Under the pieces are notes generated by a model. That model was not told where the DNA came from, did not search any database, and saw only the letters and a program-made list of their open reading frames with translations. DNA of 64,000 nt, taken from positions 41,247,478 to 41,311,477 of the forward strand of contig JAVIAB010000139.1 in the NCBI GenBank assembly GCA_032433765.1. The letters run 5' to 3'. The stretch is from Megaustenia siamemsis (lineage: Eukaryota; Mollusca; Gastropoda; Stylommatophora; Ariophantidae). Positions 30,739 to 41,782 of the stretch are shown here, piece by piece. The first letter of the stretch is position 1. Each line of letters starts with the position of its first letter. The translations under genes and the position numbers were made by a program.

Positions 30739-32536
30739 ATGTTAAAACGTAGAAAAGTTGATTGTGAAAATCGCATATTTAAACCTGAATGGGAATTAGA
30801 TTATTTGTTCATCTTCAATAAGGATAGTAAACATCAGTGCTTAATTTGCGTTCAAGTGTTAGCCGTTTTGAAGGAATATAATTTAAAACGGCACTATGCC
30901 ACACATCATCAAAACATGTATGAGAAACATAGCATTGAAGCTAGGAAGCTTTGGTTGAACAGCTGAAGACAAAGTTGAATCAACAGCAAAGTATGTATAC
31001 AAAGGGCAATAAAATTAAAGAGTCATCGATCATTGCATCATATACAGTTACCTATGAGCTTGCAAAATCTAAAAAACCCTTTACTGACGGAAATTTTGTG
31101 AAGAAATGTGCGATTCAAATGGCAAAGGCATTCGGTCAAGAAAAAATAGCCAAAGAATTTGAATCTGTGCCTCTTTCAAAACAAACTGTAGCCAGAAGAA
31201 CAGAAGACATCAGTCTGCAACTGTCTCAAAGTTTAAAATCTTGTATTGAAAACTGCTCATATTTTTCGCTCGCGATTGATGAAAGTACTGACATCACTGA
31301 CACTTGCCAGCTTCTTATTTTTGTTAAAGTTATCCAGGAGGATTTTACTGTTATTGAAGAATTGTTGAAAGTTTGCTCTTTGCATGACACTTGTAGAGGG
31401 ACAGACATATTTTCTGCAGTTCATAGTGCCGTAGATGAAGTAGGTGGTTTTGGAAAGTTGTCTGCAGTGTGTACTGATGGTTGCAAAGCTTTTATTGGTT
31501 CAAATACTGGTTTTGTTGGACTTCTAAAGCAAAACAAAATTAACGTACCTACATTGCATTGCATAATTCATCAAGAGGCCCTTTGTGCAAAGTCCATACA
31601 TCTAAAAGACACCATGGCTACTGTTGTGAAAATAACAAATTTGATAAGAGGAGGACACCAGTCTTTAAATCACATGAAGTTTTTATCATTTTTAGAGGAA
31701 GTAGATTCTAGCTACGGTGATCTCCTGCTTTATACAGAAGTAAGATGGCTTAGTCGAGGGAAATGTTTAATAATATTTTTTGAACTGAAGAATGACATTT
31801 ATGACTTCCTGCGAGAGAACTTACCATGCTCCATTAATCTTCAACATGCACTCAAAGACATTAATTTCCTTCATAATCTGGCATATCTCACAGACATCAC
31901 ACAACATTTGAACATATTGAATTTGCAGCTACAAGGGGAAAAGCAAACCATTTTTCAATTGATGGGATATGTTGATGGTTTTAAAAAGAAGCTGAATCTA
32001 TTTAGACTTTCTTTGCAAAAAATGATCTGTTCCATTTTTCAAGTTGTAAGCAGTTGTTGTCAGAGATAGAAAGTGCAAACTTCAGTAAGTACGCAGCTGA
32101 CATTGAACATTTGATTTGTGAATTTGATCGACGATTTCAAGATTTTGAAATGTTTCGTCCGCAAACGGAACTTTTTAATAACCCAATTAAGTGCACAGTG
32201 GAGTGCCAGCCATCAGATCTTCAACTAGAGTTGTGTGACCTTCAGTGTGACCCCTTCCTCAGTACTGTAAAGGCATTAGGAGCTGACTTCTGGAAATTGC
32301 TACCAAATGAACGTTACCCGTGTCTGAGAAAATGGGCACTAAAGATGTGCTCTATATTCGGCAGCACATATCTCTGCGAGACAACATTCTCTTCCATGAA
32401 GTTAATTAAATCTAAGACCAGGAACAGAATGACCGATTCGACATTGTCCCATACTCTCCGAATCGCCACGTCAAAAATGGAAGTGGACTTCAAATCTCTG
32501 GTGGAAAGCTGTGACAAGTCACAATCGTCGCACTGA
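30739..32536 (+). pseudogene. hAT transposase, two frameshifts
   Basis: Starts MLKRRKVDCENRIFKPEWEL and has a BED-like zinc finger (CLICVQVLAVLKEYNLKRHY then a second His). The catalytic region includes YFSLAIDESTDITDTCQLLI (first Asp area), GFGKLSAVCTDGCKAFIGSN (second Asp) and LHCIIHQEALCAKSI (the C/H-x-x-H insertion motif), then VRWLSRGKC. The C-terminus has the dimerisation-type block RYPCLRKWALKMCSIFGSTY with CETTFSSMKLIKSKTRNRM. The type is like the GTF2IRD2/SCAND3-related hAT transposases. Two single-base-type lesions break it: near 30950, and in an A6 run near 32019. About 590 residues if continuous. The light damage implies recent activity of the family. Confidence 0.9.
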
Positions 32537-32745
32537 GACATTAAAGGTAATTTTAAAATGAATAATTAATGGATTTGTTACAAATCAAATATGTAGTCAA
32601 AGTGCAAGCATTATTTATATATTACTATATCGCATAGGTCCCTACTGTCATTTTTGACGATATTCTTAAGTGTGGCCCGCGGGTCTTGGCCTTGGCTTTA
32701 ATCCGGCCCTCGGGCAACCTCAAGTTGGCCACCACTGGTCTAGAA

Positions 32746-33718
32746 GGTGGGGTATCAAGATGCGTAGAAATGCGAAGAAAGTCTAGAACGATCAGGGTTC
32801 AATTGTGGGGAATTTTTTTCTTCAGGACCGACATCACTTCGCAGTAAATCCGACTCCAAAAATGGGTACCCGAGTTTTGAATGGGATTGTAGGTAGCTTG
32901 GTGTGGTATAGACTAGTTTTCTTTCCGTTTGTCCTTCAACTGTTGCTTTGAAGCGTTGCAGCAGAAAGGATGAATTGATACCACAATCCTGGTGTATGAA
33001 GATGTCTGTTTTGTTTGTTCTTCTGGTCGTATTTAAGGTGTAGTGTAGTTCATGGACGTATCTGGGCGCTGTTAATTAAGGTAGAAATGTTTTTGTTCTC
33101 GCATATGTCTTTTATTCCGTCTATCCATTTTTTTTCTAGATTTTCCTCTAGCTTTCTATCCTGATGTTTCGAGGTGGAAGCTTTTGATGCTGGTTAGTTT
33201 CATTGTTACCTAAAGTTCGAGCAAGTTAATTTGTTGCTTGTGTATAATTATATATATTCCAAGGACTTTTTTTAAATTTCAAACTGGGATATAGAGCACA
33301 TTACCCATATAAACGAATGATAGTGATTAATTAAAAGATAATGAGACTAACTCCATATTCCCTGTACTTCTCAAAGCTATAATAGAGCCTTTACTATTTT
33401 CTACTTATTCACATTTACTTGTGTTCTGTCTCAAATTACTAGAAAGCGAAATTATAACCAACTAGTGAAGTTCCATCATGAGATGTTAGTGTCTGTCCTT
33501 CCGCCATGAATATGACGTATTTGCTGTAGCGGGTAAACAGTAGCATTGCTTGATAGTAAAAGTACTGATGGAAAGTCAGCGCGGCCCTGAGTCACAAACA
33601 TTAATTATACTGCTTTTAGAAATGTAATGAATCCTGAGCAAAAGGTCTATCGTCTGTGTTTTCTTACAAGTAACGTATCTATTCACAGATTACCAGGACG
33701 TGTGATGATACAATTAGG

Positions 33719-33722
<4 letters not shown>
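32746..33722. other. no gene seen; unclassified
   Basis: At 32790-32880 there are SINE-like phrases (AGGGTTCAATTGTGGG, AAAATGGGTACCCGAG) that may be an old SINE relic. The rest has no recognised content. Confidence 0.35.

Positions 33723-33790
<68 letters not shown>
33723..33790. repeat. (AT)n microsatellite
   Basis: About 33 AT units. Confidence 0.95.
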
Positions 33791-33792
<2 letters not shown>

Positions 33793-33974
33793 GTCTCGAG
33801 GTGTCAGTTAATACCAACATATAAATCAAAGGGAACACTTAACAATAGAAGAAAGAAGGATCCGTACATATGTAACTTCTATGGTCCACAAAACATTGAT
33901 AATTTTTGGCCACAAATAGACGATACGCACACGTGAAGTGTCACAGGCGATTTCAATAGCTCTTCCTTATGTTT

Positions 33975-34078
33975 GTAGTACATGGTACACATACTTCTTT
34001 GTTCTATTATTCCCTGTTAGTAGTACAGGGTACACATACTTCTTTGTTCTATTATTCCCTGTTTGTAGTACACAAAGA
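33975..34078. repeat. 46-bp tandem duplication
   Basis: GTACACATACTTCTTTGTTC followed by TATTATTCCCTGTT and TAGTAC occurs twice in a row with two or three differences. Confidence 0.8.
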
Positions 34079-34250
34079 CAGAAAGCAGGAGAGATGGAGT
34101 AAGACACTGGGAGATACGTGCCAACATTCTTCTGATAAATAGGTCGATTAGAAAAGAAAAGAAAACAGTTTCATTGTTAGATTATAACAGGCATCTTTCA
34201 CTCAATTCAACACAGAAAAGTGGAGGATTCTGTCCTATTGATTCACAGTG

Positions 34251-35660
34251 ACAATCATCATCATCATTGAGTGCCGTTTCCGCACTCGAAGGTTGGCTAC
34301 CATGGGCGCCGTTCCCCTCTGTCTCTTGCTTTGATGGTGCAGATTGTCATAGGTTGACTTGTCCATCTTTTGATGTTACTCGTCCATGTTAGTCTTGGTC
34401 TGCCTCTTCCACTTTTACCTTGTATTTTCCCTTCCAATATTACTTTCATTAGGCTGTTGTGTCTTTTAACCTGCCCCAAAAATTTCATTTGTCTTGTTAT
34501 ATTTGTGTTTAGTAGTTCTCTTTTCATTTTTAGTTGTTTTAAAACTTCATCGTTTGTTTTTTTTTTTCCCATCCAATTCTACCTATTCTTCTATATATCC
34601 ACATTTCAAAGGCTTCGATTTTCTGTTCTGTTATCTTGTATAATGTCCATGTTTCTGCACCACATAGGAATATTGAGAAGATGTAGTAACATTTTGTTAT
34701 TCTTAGATTTAGCCCTGGTGTTATTCGTTTTGATGTTAGTATATTTTTCATGGAATTAAAATTACTTTTTGCCATACCTATTATTTTGTTTATTTCAGTT
34801 GTACATTTTCCATCACTGGCTATAGTGTGTCCCAGGTAGTTGTAGCCCTGAACTGTCTCCAGATGTATTCCTTCAACTTTGATATTTCATTGTAGGTCTT
34901 GATAATTTTTTTCTTTATGATCATATTTTTAGTCTTTTTGATATTCATATCTAGTCCATATTTTTTGCTTGTCATGTTTATTACATTAAGTAATTGTTGT
35001 AGATCTTTAGGATTTTCTGCTAGTAGTACAGTATCATTAGCATATCTTATGTTATTGATTATCTTTCCATTAATTCGCAGGCCTGGCATCTCTGTGATGT
35101 TTTTAAAGATTTGCTCAGTGTATAAATTGAACAAGCTTGGTGATAGGATGCATCATTGTCTTACTCCTCTTTTTATATTAATGGGTGTAGAGTTCTCCTT
35201 GTTATATCTTATTATTGCTGTTTGCTCCCAGTACAAATTACATATTAGTCGAATGTCTGTGTCATCCAGATTTATATCTTTTAGGCAGACTATAAGTTGA
35301 TGTGATTATGCTTATAATCTTTGGTGTAATCTATGAGGCAAGCATATATTGGTTTCAATCAATGTCCTCATGCTGAATATGGCTTCTTTTGTCCACTGTT
35401 TTTCATGAGTCCAAATTGCTGCTCATCTAATTCAGTATTAATTGTATGCTGAATCCTCCCTTGTAGAACTTTTAGTAAAAATTTTGGTAACTTGACACAT
35501 TAAGCTTATTGTTCTAAAATCACTGCATTCAACTGCACCATTCTTTTTAGGCAATGCAATGAAAGTTGATGTTTTTAGTTCATTTGGTATATATCCTGTA
35601 TAGTATATGTCATTGCATATGTCCGTGATCACTTCAATGCCAAAATCTTCAGTACCAATA
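34251..35660 (-). mobile_element. family A RTE-like element, 3' half
   Basis: Longest minus-strand family A copy. The 3' end is at about 34251 (forward ATCATCATCATTGAGTGCCG). On the minus strand, reading from 35660: SDFRTISLMCQVTKIF (RT fingers), then NGKIINNIRYANDTVLLAEN (palm; the A-D-D box reads A-N-D), SKKYGLDMNIKKTKNMIIKK, AETWTLYKITEQKIEAFEMW and RARGRPRLTWTSNIKRWT-type text at the end. Frames are broken in several places. The Asp-to-Asn change in the catalytic box also indicates inactivity. 5' truncated in the RT; flanks show at best an imperfect duplication (CAGTGACAAT / CAGTACCAAT). Confidence 0.85.
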
Positions 35661-35889
35661 GATCAATCAAATTAACAGACAAAACACTGAATATCCTCAC
35701 AATATAATAAGGTAATTGGTGTGCATACATCTGTAAGCTACATGACTAGTGGTGTGTGTCATCTGTGCATGATGACGTCAGATTTAACCAAGATGGGTAG
35801 AGCGATACAGCAATTAAACATCAGTGACATACAAGGGGAGCAAAGCAAAACACAAATGATAAGAAAGTCGGGGATGTAGGTCCTTTTGT

Positions 35890-36135
35890 GACTTGAAACA
35901 AATTATGTTTACACCTGAGGTTTTAGCTGTGTAATCAAAAGTAGATTTTAGGTATGTAAACACATGTTACACTTTAAATAATGTAATCACAAACTTGGTT
36001 TTATTTATGTAATCACAAATTAGGTTTTACTTATGTAATCAGAAAGTAGATTCTAGGTATGGGAACACACACTACGATTTAGATAATATAATCACAAATA
36101 GGTTTTACTTATACAATCACAAAGTAAGCTTCATG
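35890..36135. repeat. degenerate ~28-30 bp tandem repeat
   Basis: The phrase TATGTAATCACAAATTAGGT and variants recur about seven times, with TTTTACT or TTCTAGG joints. Confidence 0.6.
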
Positions 36136-36441
36136 TATCTAATTAGTGGTCTGTGTGGTTTACAACTAAAACGTTTGCCTCAGAAACGAAAAGGTCCTGG
36201 GTTAAAATTCTGATACGGGCAGTGAAGGTTCCCTCTTGGAATCCGTGGTTTCTTCGTAATTTTACTCTCGCACGGTTCCTGCTAATTGCTGTCCTATGTC
36301 TTGTTCTATATGACAACGGTGAACAAAAAGCAGGAGGTTCAGTGTGTACTCTGTGCTTGTTGAGGAACATAACGCAGTAGAAGTCTGAAATAGAAGGCCG
36401 TACGACTGCTGAACATTTTTTGGGTATTATTTTGAAACCTA

Positions 36442-36944
36442 ATGTAATAAACATGACAAGCAAAATATATGGACTAGATATGAATATCAAAAAGACTAAT
36501 ACTATGATTATAAACAAAGAAAATTCTCAAGATCTACAATTAAATAAAATGGACATTAGACAAAAAAACAGAACAGAAAATCGAAGACTTTGAAATGTGG
36601 ATTTATAGAAGAATAAATATAGAATTGGATGGAAAGAAAAGAAAAGAAAACAGACGTTTAGTTTTAAAACAACTAAAATGAAAAGAGAACTACTAAACAC
36701 AATTAGAACAAGACAAATGAAATTTTTGGGGCATGTTAAAAGACACAACAGCCTAATAAAAGTAATATTGGAAGGGAAAATACAAAGTAAAATAGGCAGA
36801 CCAAGACTAACATGGACGAGTAACATCAAAAGATGGACAAGTCAACCTATGGCAATCTGCACCATCAAAGCAAGAGACAGAGCGGAATGGCGCCCCATGG
36901 TAGCCAACCTTCGAGTGCGGAGACGCCACTCAATGATGATGATA
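36442..36944 (+). mobile_element. family A RTE-like insertion, 13-bp duplication, internal deletion
   Basis: ATTTTGAAACCTA at 36429-36441 recurs at 36945-36957. The copy starts at the SKIYGLDMNIKKTNTMI region and jumps from about 36535 directly to the text for W-T-L-D-K-K-T-E-Q-K-I-E. It thus lacks roughly 180 bases found in other copies. It ends GACGCCACTCAATGATGATG. The frame from 36678 reads MKRELLNTIRTRQMKFLGHV. Confidence 0.85.
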
Positions 36945-36959
36945 ATTTTGAAACCTATC

Positions 36960-37045
36960 AAAAGAGCGCCAGTGGCGAAATGATTAGCGTGCTGTGGTTG
37001 CAATAAAACGGGCGTGGGTCAATTCCAGTCAGACACCCAGCAGTC
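36960..37045 (+). other. tRNA-like SINE head relic
   Basis: AGCGCCAGTGGCGAAATGAT followed by TAGCGTGCTGTGGTTGC and a B-box-like GTGGGTCAATTCCAG. This is a different tRNA-like head from the main SINE. No recognisable body. Confidence 0.3.
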
Positions 37046-37184
37046 GATTCAATTAAAAAAATAAATAAGTAACTTGACTTAATGAGTTGGAGAAGGTATG
37101 AACAACATGTAAGAGAACTTAGCACCTGTAAGTGAAGTAATATAGTACAGTAAAAATAACTTTTGATTTATATTCGATATTATG

Positions 37185-37405
37185 CGGTGTCTTTTTTTAA
37201 AATGTATATCTGCAGGACAGAAAAAAAGAGCCTTCAATAAACTCTGCGAGAACACCAGACTCAAGGGCCTACACATAAGAGATGGATTTGTGGAATATTA
37301 TAAATACTGGCAATATACCAGCAGAAGTCAACGAAAGATCAAAAGACCATGTTCCTATTTTTCTCTTGCTATATCTCATTTCGATGCTGAAAGGCAAATG
37401 AGAGG
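37185..37405 (+). mobile_element. family R 3'-end fragment
   Basis: AAACTCTGCGAGAACACCAG, CGAAAGATCAAAAGACCATG and TTTCGATGCTGAAAGGCAAA parallel the 26.13-26.30 kb copy. Coding potential is lost. Confidence 0.65.
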
Positions 37406-37866
37406 GGGAAAAAAAGAAGAAGAAGAAAGTCGGCTAGTGAGAAAAGGCAATAAGGAAAAAAAAAAAAACAACCATAAGACTAAAGATTCCAGAATTTACA
37501 TCCTGATAACGGAAGTAGTAAATTCTCTGTCTAACCCGGAAGTAAACATTAATTGCAAATTTAACGGAACGCGATCTCCTCCACGGGACCGGCACAACGA
37601 TGATGTTTACCACACGGTGAAAGCAAGTAAACATGAAGGAATGTGTAACTGTGGAATCAATTCCTTTCACATCCTGCTCAGAAAGGAGTTGTATACCAAG
37701 CAATATTGCGATAGTAGTTAAACTAACCAGTGACCAAACCATTAAGAATGGCAACGATGTAAACAAGATTTTACTTGATGTTGAGGTTGCTAAAACTGAA
37801 TGACATGATCACAGTATAAGAAGTGATTTCACTCGTTATTATAGTTATATAAAGGTGTTCCCTTGT
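37406..37866. other. no gene seen
   Basis: An open frame of 179 codons crosses 37182-37721, but its first third is the family R tail and the rest is lysine-rich low-complexity with no known domain. Confidence 0.35.
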
Positions 37867-37990
37867 TATCATCATCATCAAGTACCAAGTCTTCTACCGT
37901 AGGTGTTCATGTTTCTCCACAACCTTCAATCTCGACAGTTATTTATCAATTCTTTTGTTGACCTTCTGCCAAGCCATTCCCTTAAGCTGT
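37867..37990 (-). mobile_element. family B variant 3'-end fragment
   Basis: Forward text TCATCATCAAGTACCAAGTC, TCTCCACAACCTTCAATCTC and CAGTTATTTATCAATTC is the reverse of the 25.55-25.65 kb copy (AAGTTGTGGAGAGGCATGAT, CTTGGTACTTGATGA). Confidence 0.75.
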
Positions 37991-37999
37991 AATTTGTTA

Positions 38000-38520
38000 T
38001 ACTGTGATATTAATTTTTGTCTATGAGCTATTTCGTCACATTAATCATAAATCTTTCAATTTTCTTTTCCGTCTTCTGATTTCTACTTCTTCATTCCTTA
38101 TTATCTTAAAATACTTCTTTCTTTCTCCTGTTTCAAATTGCTCGTGTTTCTTTCTTTTTTTTTCTGACTTGTTGCTTGTTTTTTTAGTTCTACTTCTCGT
38201 TAATTCTTTTTTTCTTCTGCTGCTGCAGCTTCATTCTTCAAGTTCCCAACTTCTGTTTCTACTTGATTTGTTTTTTTCCTCTTCTTATCTCCCAATTTTT
38301 GTTCTTCTTTATCTACATAATTTATTTATGATTCTTTTCTTATAGTTATCATTCTCTTCTTCTTTTCCCCTTTTCTTTTGCTCCCTCATCTGTTGCCTTT
38401 TTCTTTCTTCTGCTCCTTACCTCTGTTATTTGTTTTCTTATTCTTTCTCAGTCATCTGTTTCTTCTTCTTCTTTTCCCTCCTTCCTCCTCTACTTCTTGT
38501 CCTTTTTCACTGACAGGGCC
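38000..38520. repeat. long polypyrimidine tract
   Basis: About 500 bases very rich in T and C on the + strand (TTCTTTCTTTTTTTTTCTGA, TTCTTCTTCTTTTCCCTCC). The leucine/serine/phenylalanine frames through it are compositional. Confidence 0.8.
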
Positions 38521-39164
38521 ATTAGTAGCCGAAAAGTCTTGCGACATCTTGAAAGGCAACAGCACAATCTCTTCATTTCTTACAGTCAAGATTATCCAAC
38601 AAAAAATGCACTAATAATCATTCATTATGTATGTCTGTTTCGACAGTTATCCAACGGGTTATGTTATAATTTTTCCACTATCCAGCAGTGAGGTCCACTC
38701 CATGATGTATGCAAGTTATGGTTTTCTTCTAAGAACGCTTATTTCAAACAATCTTCTTCTGTTCACTGTACATCTTTTGGTGTCATCTCATTCTTGGCAA
38801 ATATTTGCAGCTTTTCGTCATGGATGTTAAGCAATCAGAAATAAAGAATAGCATTCACAATGATTGATATTTTCCATTCTCCACTTTACATATGTGCATT
38901 ATATGGTAAGGAATCGCACAACATCCTTTAAAGAAGGGCAAATAATTTCATCTGTTATTTCTGTATGTGGTCTAAGAGAAAGAGTGGTCATTGATCAAAT
39001 CCTAGACAACATCCAAAAATCAACAGATAAAATGGTTCTCCCATCTAGAGATAATTGTGCGCGACTTGTTACCATATAAAGCATATATATAATCAAAGCA
39101 TATAAATATATATATATATATATTTATATATATTTATACAAGACATACATGCAAAAATATATAT
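38521..39164. other. no gene seen; short AT repeat near 39105-39140
   Basis: A 71-codon frame at 38864-39079 matches nothing I know. Confidence 0.35.
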
Positions 39165-39310
39165 ACAAATCATAAGAGGATAAGTGAGAAGAGTAAGACG
39201 GAAGCCCAGAGTAAGATGGACAGACAACATCAAAGAAACGCTATAGAAACATCAACTGGTATTGGTTGAACCTATCGGAAGGGTGTAAACCAGAACTTTA
39301 CATCTCCCCC
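39165..39310 (+). mobile_element. 3'-end fragment of a fourth non-LTR family (family S)
   Basis: CCCAGAGTAAGATGGACAGA plus CAACATCAAAGAAACGCTA closely matches 46.32-46.37 kb. The protein sense R-P-R-V-R-W-x-D-N-I-K-E-T-L is the C-terminal motif of many non-LTR RTs. Followed, after a short gap, by a GA microsatellite at 39362-39385. Confidence 0.65.
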
Positions 39311-39385
39311 CACACCTGAACGGATACAAGAGGACGTGAAGAAGGACGACGTAGAAGAAGAAGAGAGAGAGAGAGAGAGAAAGAG

Positions 39386-39892
39386 ATGATTACTTTCCTG
39401 TTGTTCCCTAGCAATTAAATTTAACCGAAATACTTAAAGTACGCATAACTGGCATTCCTTTTTGTTTTTGTTTTGTACTGGATGATCGTCAAATGTTGTT
39501 GATATTGACAAGATCTGTTCTAATAAAAGCATATATATTGAGTGAGTTTAATTCCAAAATCACATTACAACTTTTCATTCCGGGTTGGTTTTAACTCTTC
39601 GTCCTATTTATGCCGTTGTACTACGTGGGTGGCAAAACGAAAGAGGCTGCCATGTTAACTCGATGACTCTGAGGTTACTGCAGAGATGGGTTAACTTATC
39701 GTGACTTTTCTCCTATTTCTAGGATATGTTTATAGTTTTGATTGGGGCTGGAGAACAAGGGTTGCATGCCCTGTGTAGTCGATACGAAGTGCTCGGATCA
39801 GGTTTTTTTAAAATCTCAGCCAAGATAGTTTTTTTTTTTTTAAACACCTGCCGTTATTAGAATGAGCGTTTATCTTGTTTTAGAGAATTGAC
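39386..39892. other. no gene seen; unclassified
   Basis: No element recognised. T11 run at about 39830. Confidence 0.35.
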
Positions 39893-40045
39893 CTGAGAAG
39901 GACAATGTGGTCCACACCCATCTCCCTGAAAGAGAGACTATTAGGGGCAACCGAATCACGTAAACAGACAGCTGCCTTCATAAGAGTGTCCGGAATCCTA
40001 GTCCAAAAGAGCCATGATCGCAGAAGAGGAAGAAGTTTTAAAGAA
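39893..40045 (+). mobile_element. 3'-end fragment of the RT-RNase H element seen at 58-60.8 kb
   Basis: GACCTGAGAAGGACAATGTG, CCACACCCATCTCCCTG and AACAGACAGCTGCCTTCATA align with 60697-60830 (GACCTGAGAAGAGCAATGTG and onward). It codes for the last ~45 residues after the zinc-binding motif. Confidence 0.75.
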
Positions 40046-40139
40046 CGGCAGGTTTTTTAAAATAAAATATACAGTTACCGTCTACGGAAGGCTTAACCTT
40101 GTCCAGAATCACACAAGCTATGTAGACAAGAAAAACAAA

Positions 40140-40640
40140 AACTACATCGGCTCAGATACCTCAGATAATATATAAAAAACAATTTATAGCAGATTGGCTC
40201 AGATAACAGAGAGACAGTTTAGAGAAGATTGATTCTTACAATAATCTATAGCAGATTGCCTCAGATAACAGATGAAACAACAGTTCAGATAAATTGATTC
40301 ATATCACATAACAGTCCATAACAGATTGACTCAGATAACAGATAAGATAGGTTATAGTAGACTGACTCAGAAAATAGATGTAACAGTTTAGTTAAGATTG
40401 AATCATAAAACATTACATAGCATACTGACCCAGATACCACAAATAAAAGATAAACCATTTGATGGTAGAATAACTCAATTAAAAAAACAGATATAAAAGT
40501 CCGAGAAGGTGGACTTCGTTAAGAATTGTAACAGTTTAGATTAGATTGACTTATGTAATAATTAATACCAAACTGAATTTGACATCAGATATAACAGTTT
40601 ATGATATATTATGGAAGACACAGACTAGAATCACGTCATA
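40140..40640. repeat. degenerate ~65-bp tandem repeat
   Basis: CAGATTGGCTCAGATAACAG followed by AGACAGTTTAGAGAAGATTG and a TCATA joint recurs about seven times with decay toward the right. Confidence 0.65.
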
Positions 40641-40772
40641 TTAGTCGAGGTTTTGTATTGTACATGGTGACTTTTGTACTTTGTACATTTGTTATTTTTT
40701 TATTTGCTTATTTTAAGTTGTTATTTATTTATTTATAACTGATATAGAAGGGGTGAACTAGCACAAATACAA

Positions 40773-40880
40773 CCAGAGATAGAGATAGAGATAGAGATAG
40801 AGATAGAGATAGAGATAGAGATAGAGATAGAGATAGAGATAGAGAGATAGAGATAGAGAGATAGAGATAGAGATAGAGAA
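40773..40880. repeat. (GAGATA)n microsatellite
   Basis: About 17 AGAGAT units, with two GAGAG slips. Confidence 0.95.
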
Positions 40881-40989
40881 GCTAAAAAAGCGATGGAGAG
40901 AAAATAAAAGAAAAACGTGAAAGTTGACTGAAAGTTCCACGTCACTGACACAGCAAATACACAATACCTACTAAAGGTCATCTCAAAAA

Positions 40990-41160
40990 GGAAAGTATAG
41001 GATAGGACCGAATAGAGCAAGATTAAAATGGACTGAAAACATGAAAAGATAGACAGGTGAATCTATGATAAAGCACACTGTCAAGACAAGAGACAGAGTA
41101 AATTGGCGCTCCATAATATCCAACCTTTGTTGTGGAGATATCACTCAATGAAGGAGTGAA
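40990..41160 (+). mobile_element. degenerate family A RTE-like 3' end
   Basis: AGATTAAAATGGACTGAAAA, CAAGACAAGAGACAGAGTAA, ATTGGCGCTCCATAATATCC and GAGATATCACTCAATGA follow the family A 3' end with many changes. Confidence 0.7.
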
Positions 41161-41447
41161 TGTCATAGCAAAAATATATGTATTTCTTCTAGTAATCATA
41201 TACTAGACAGTGATATCTGATTCTGTTTATGGCTACATTGAAGATTAATGTTGACTGTAAAACAAATTTGAAGATAATGATATTACTATAGATGTGAAGA
41301 ATATTTCTAAATTATTAATGATCAGTCTGTCTAATAATATTTTAAAAGTAATATAGATACATTGTAAATATATGTCACGTACATTCACTCACTTGCTAAC
41401 TCAATCATTCACTAGTTCATTACTCGTCCACCTACTTAGTCATGTAC

Positions 41448-41454
<7 letters not shown>
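41161..41454. other. no gene seen
   Basis: AT-rich DNA. Short imperfect CACT/TCATTCACT repeats at about 41380-41420. Confidence 0.4.

Positions 41455-41513
<59 letters not shown>
41455..41513. repeat. (TA)n microsatellite
   Basis: About 29 TA units. Confidence 0.95.
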
Positions 41514-41516
<3 letters not shown>

Positions 41517-41519
41517 CTA

Positions 41520-41782
41520 CTTTAATAAGAGATACACAAGTTTTCCTACATGCATATAAGAGAGCCACAAGTTTTCCTAAATGTATATAAGATAGACACG
41601 AGTTTTCCTACATGCACATAAGAGAGACACAAGTTTTCCTACATGTTTATAATAGACACACTAGTTTTCCTACATGTTTAAAAGAGACACACAAGTTTTC
41701 CTACATGTATATAAGAGACACACAATTTTTCATAAATGTATGCAAGAGACACACACGTTTTCCTACATGTATATAAGAGACA
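41520..41782. repeat. 32-bp satellite, left part
   Basis: Diverged units of AGAGACACACAAGTTTTCCT plus ACATGTATATA. About eight units before an RTE insertion interrupts the array; it resumes at 44062. Confidence 0.88.

Larger units (their letters stand above)
29995..32737 (+). mobile_element. hAT transposon, complete with TIRs and 8-bp target duplication
   Basis: Begins CAGGGGTGGCCAAATGACGG and ends, reversed, CAGTGGTGGCCAACTTGAGG. Both ends continue into a GCCCGCGGGCC or GGGCCGGATT-type sub-terminal repeat. GTCTAGAA at 29987-29994 recurs exactly at 32738-32745, the 8-bp duplication typical of hAT. It carries one transposase gene and an internal CA microsatellite. Length is 2743 bp. Confidence 0.95.

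Noticed and set aside
37182..37721. 179-codon + strand frame
   Set aside because: Starts in a family R tail and continues in lysine-rich low-complexity sequence with no domain.
38004..38614. Hydrophobic leucine/phenylalanine-rich frames resembling membrane proteins
   Set aside because: Produced by a polypyrimidine tract.
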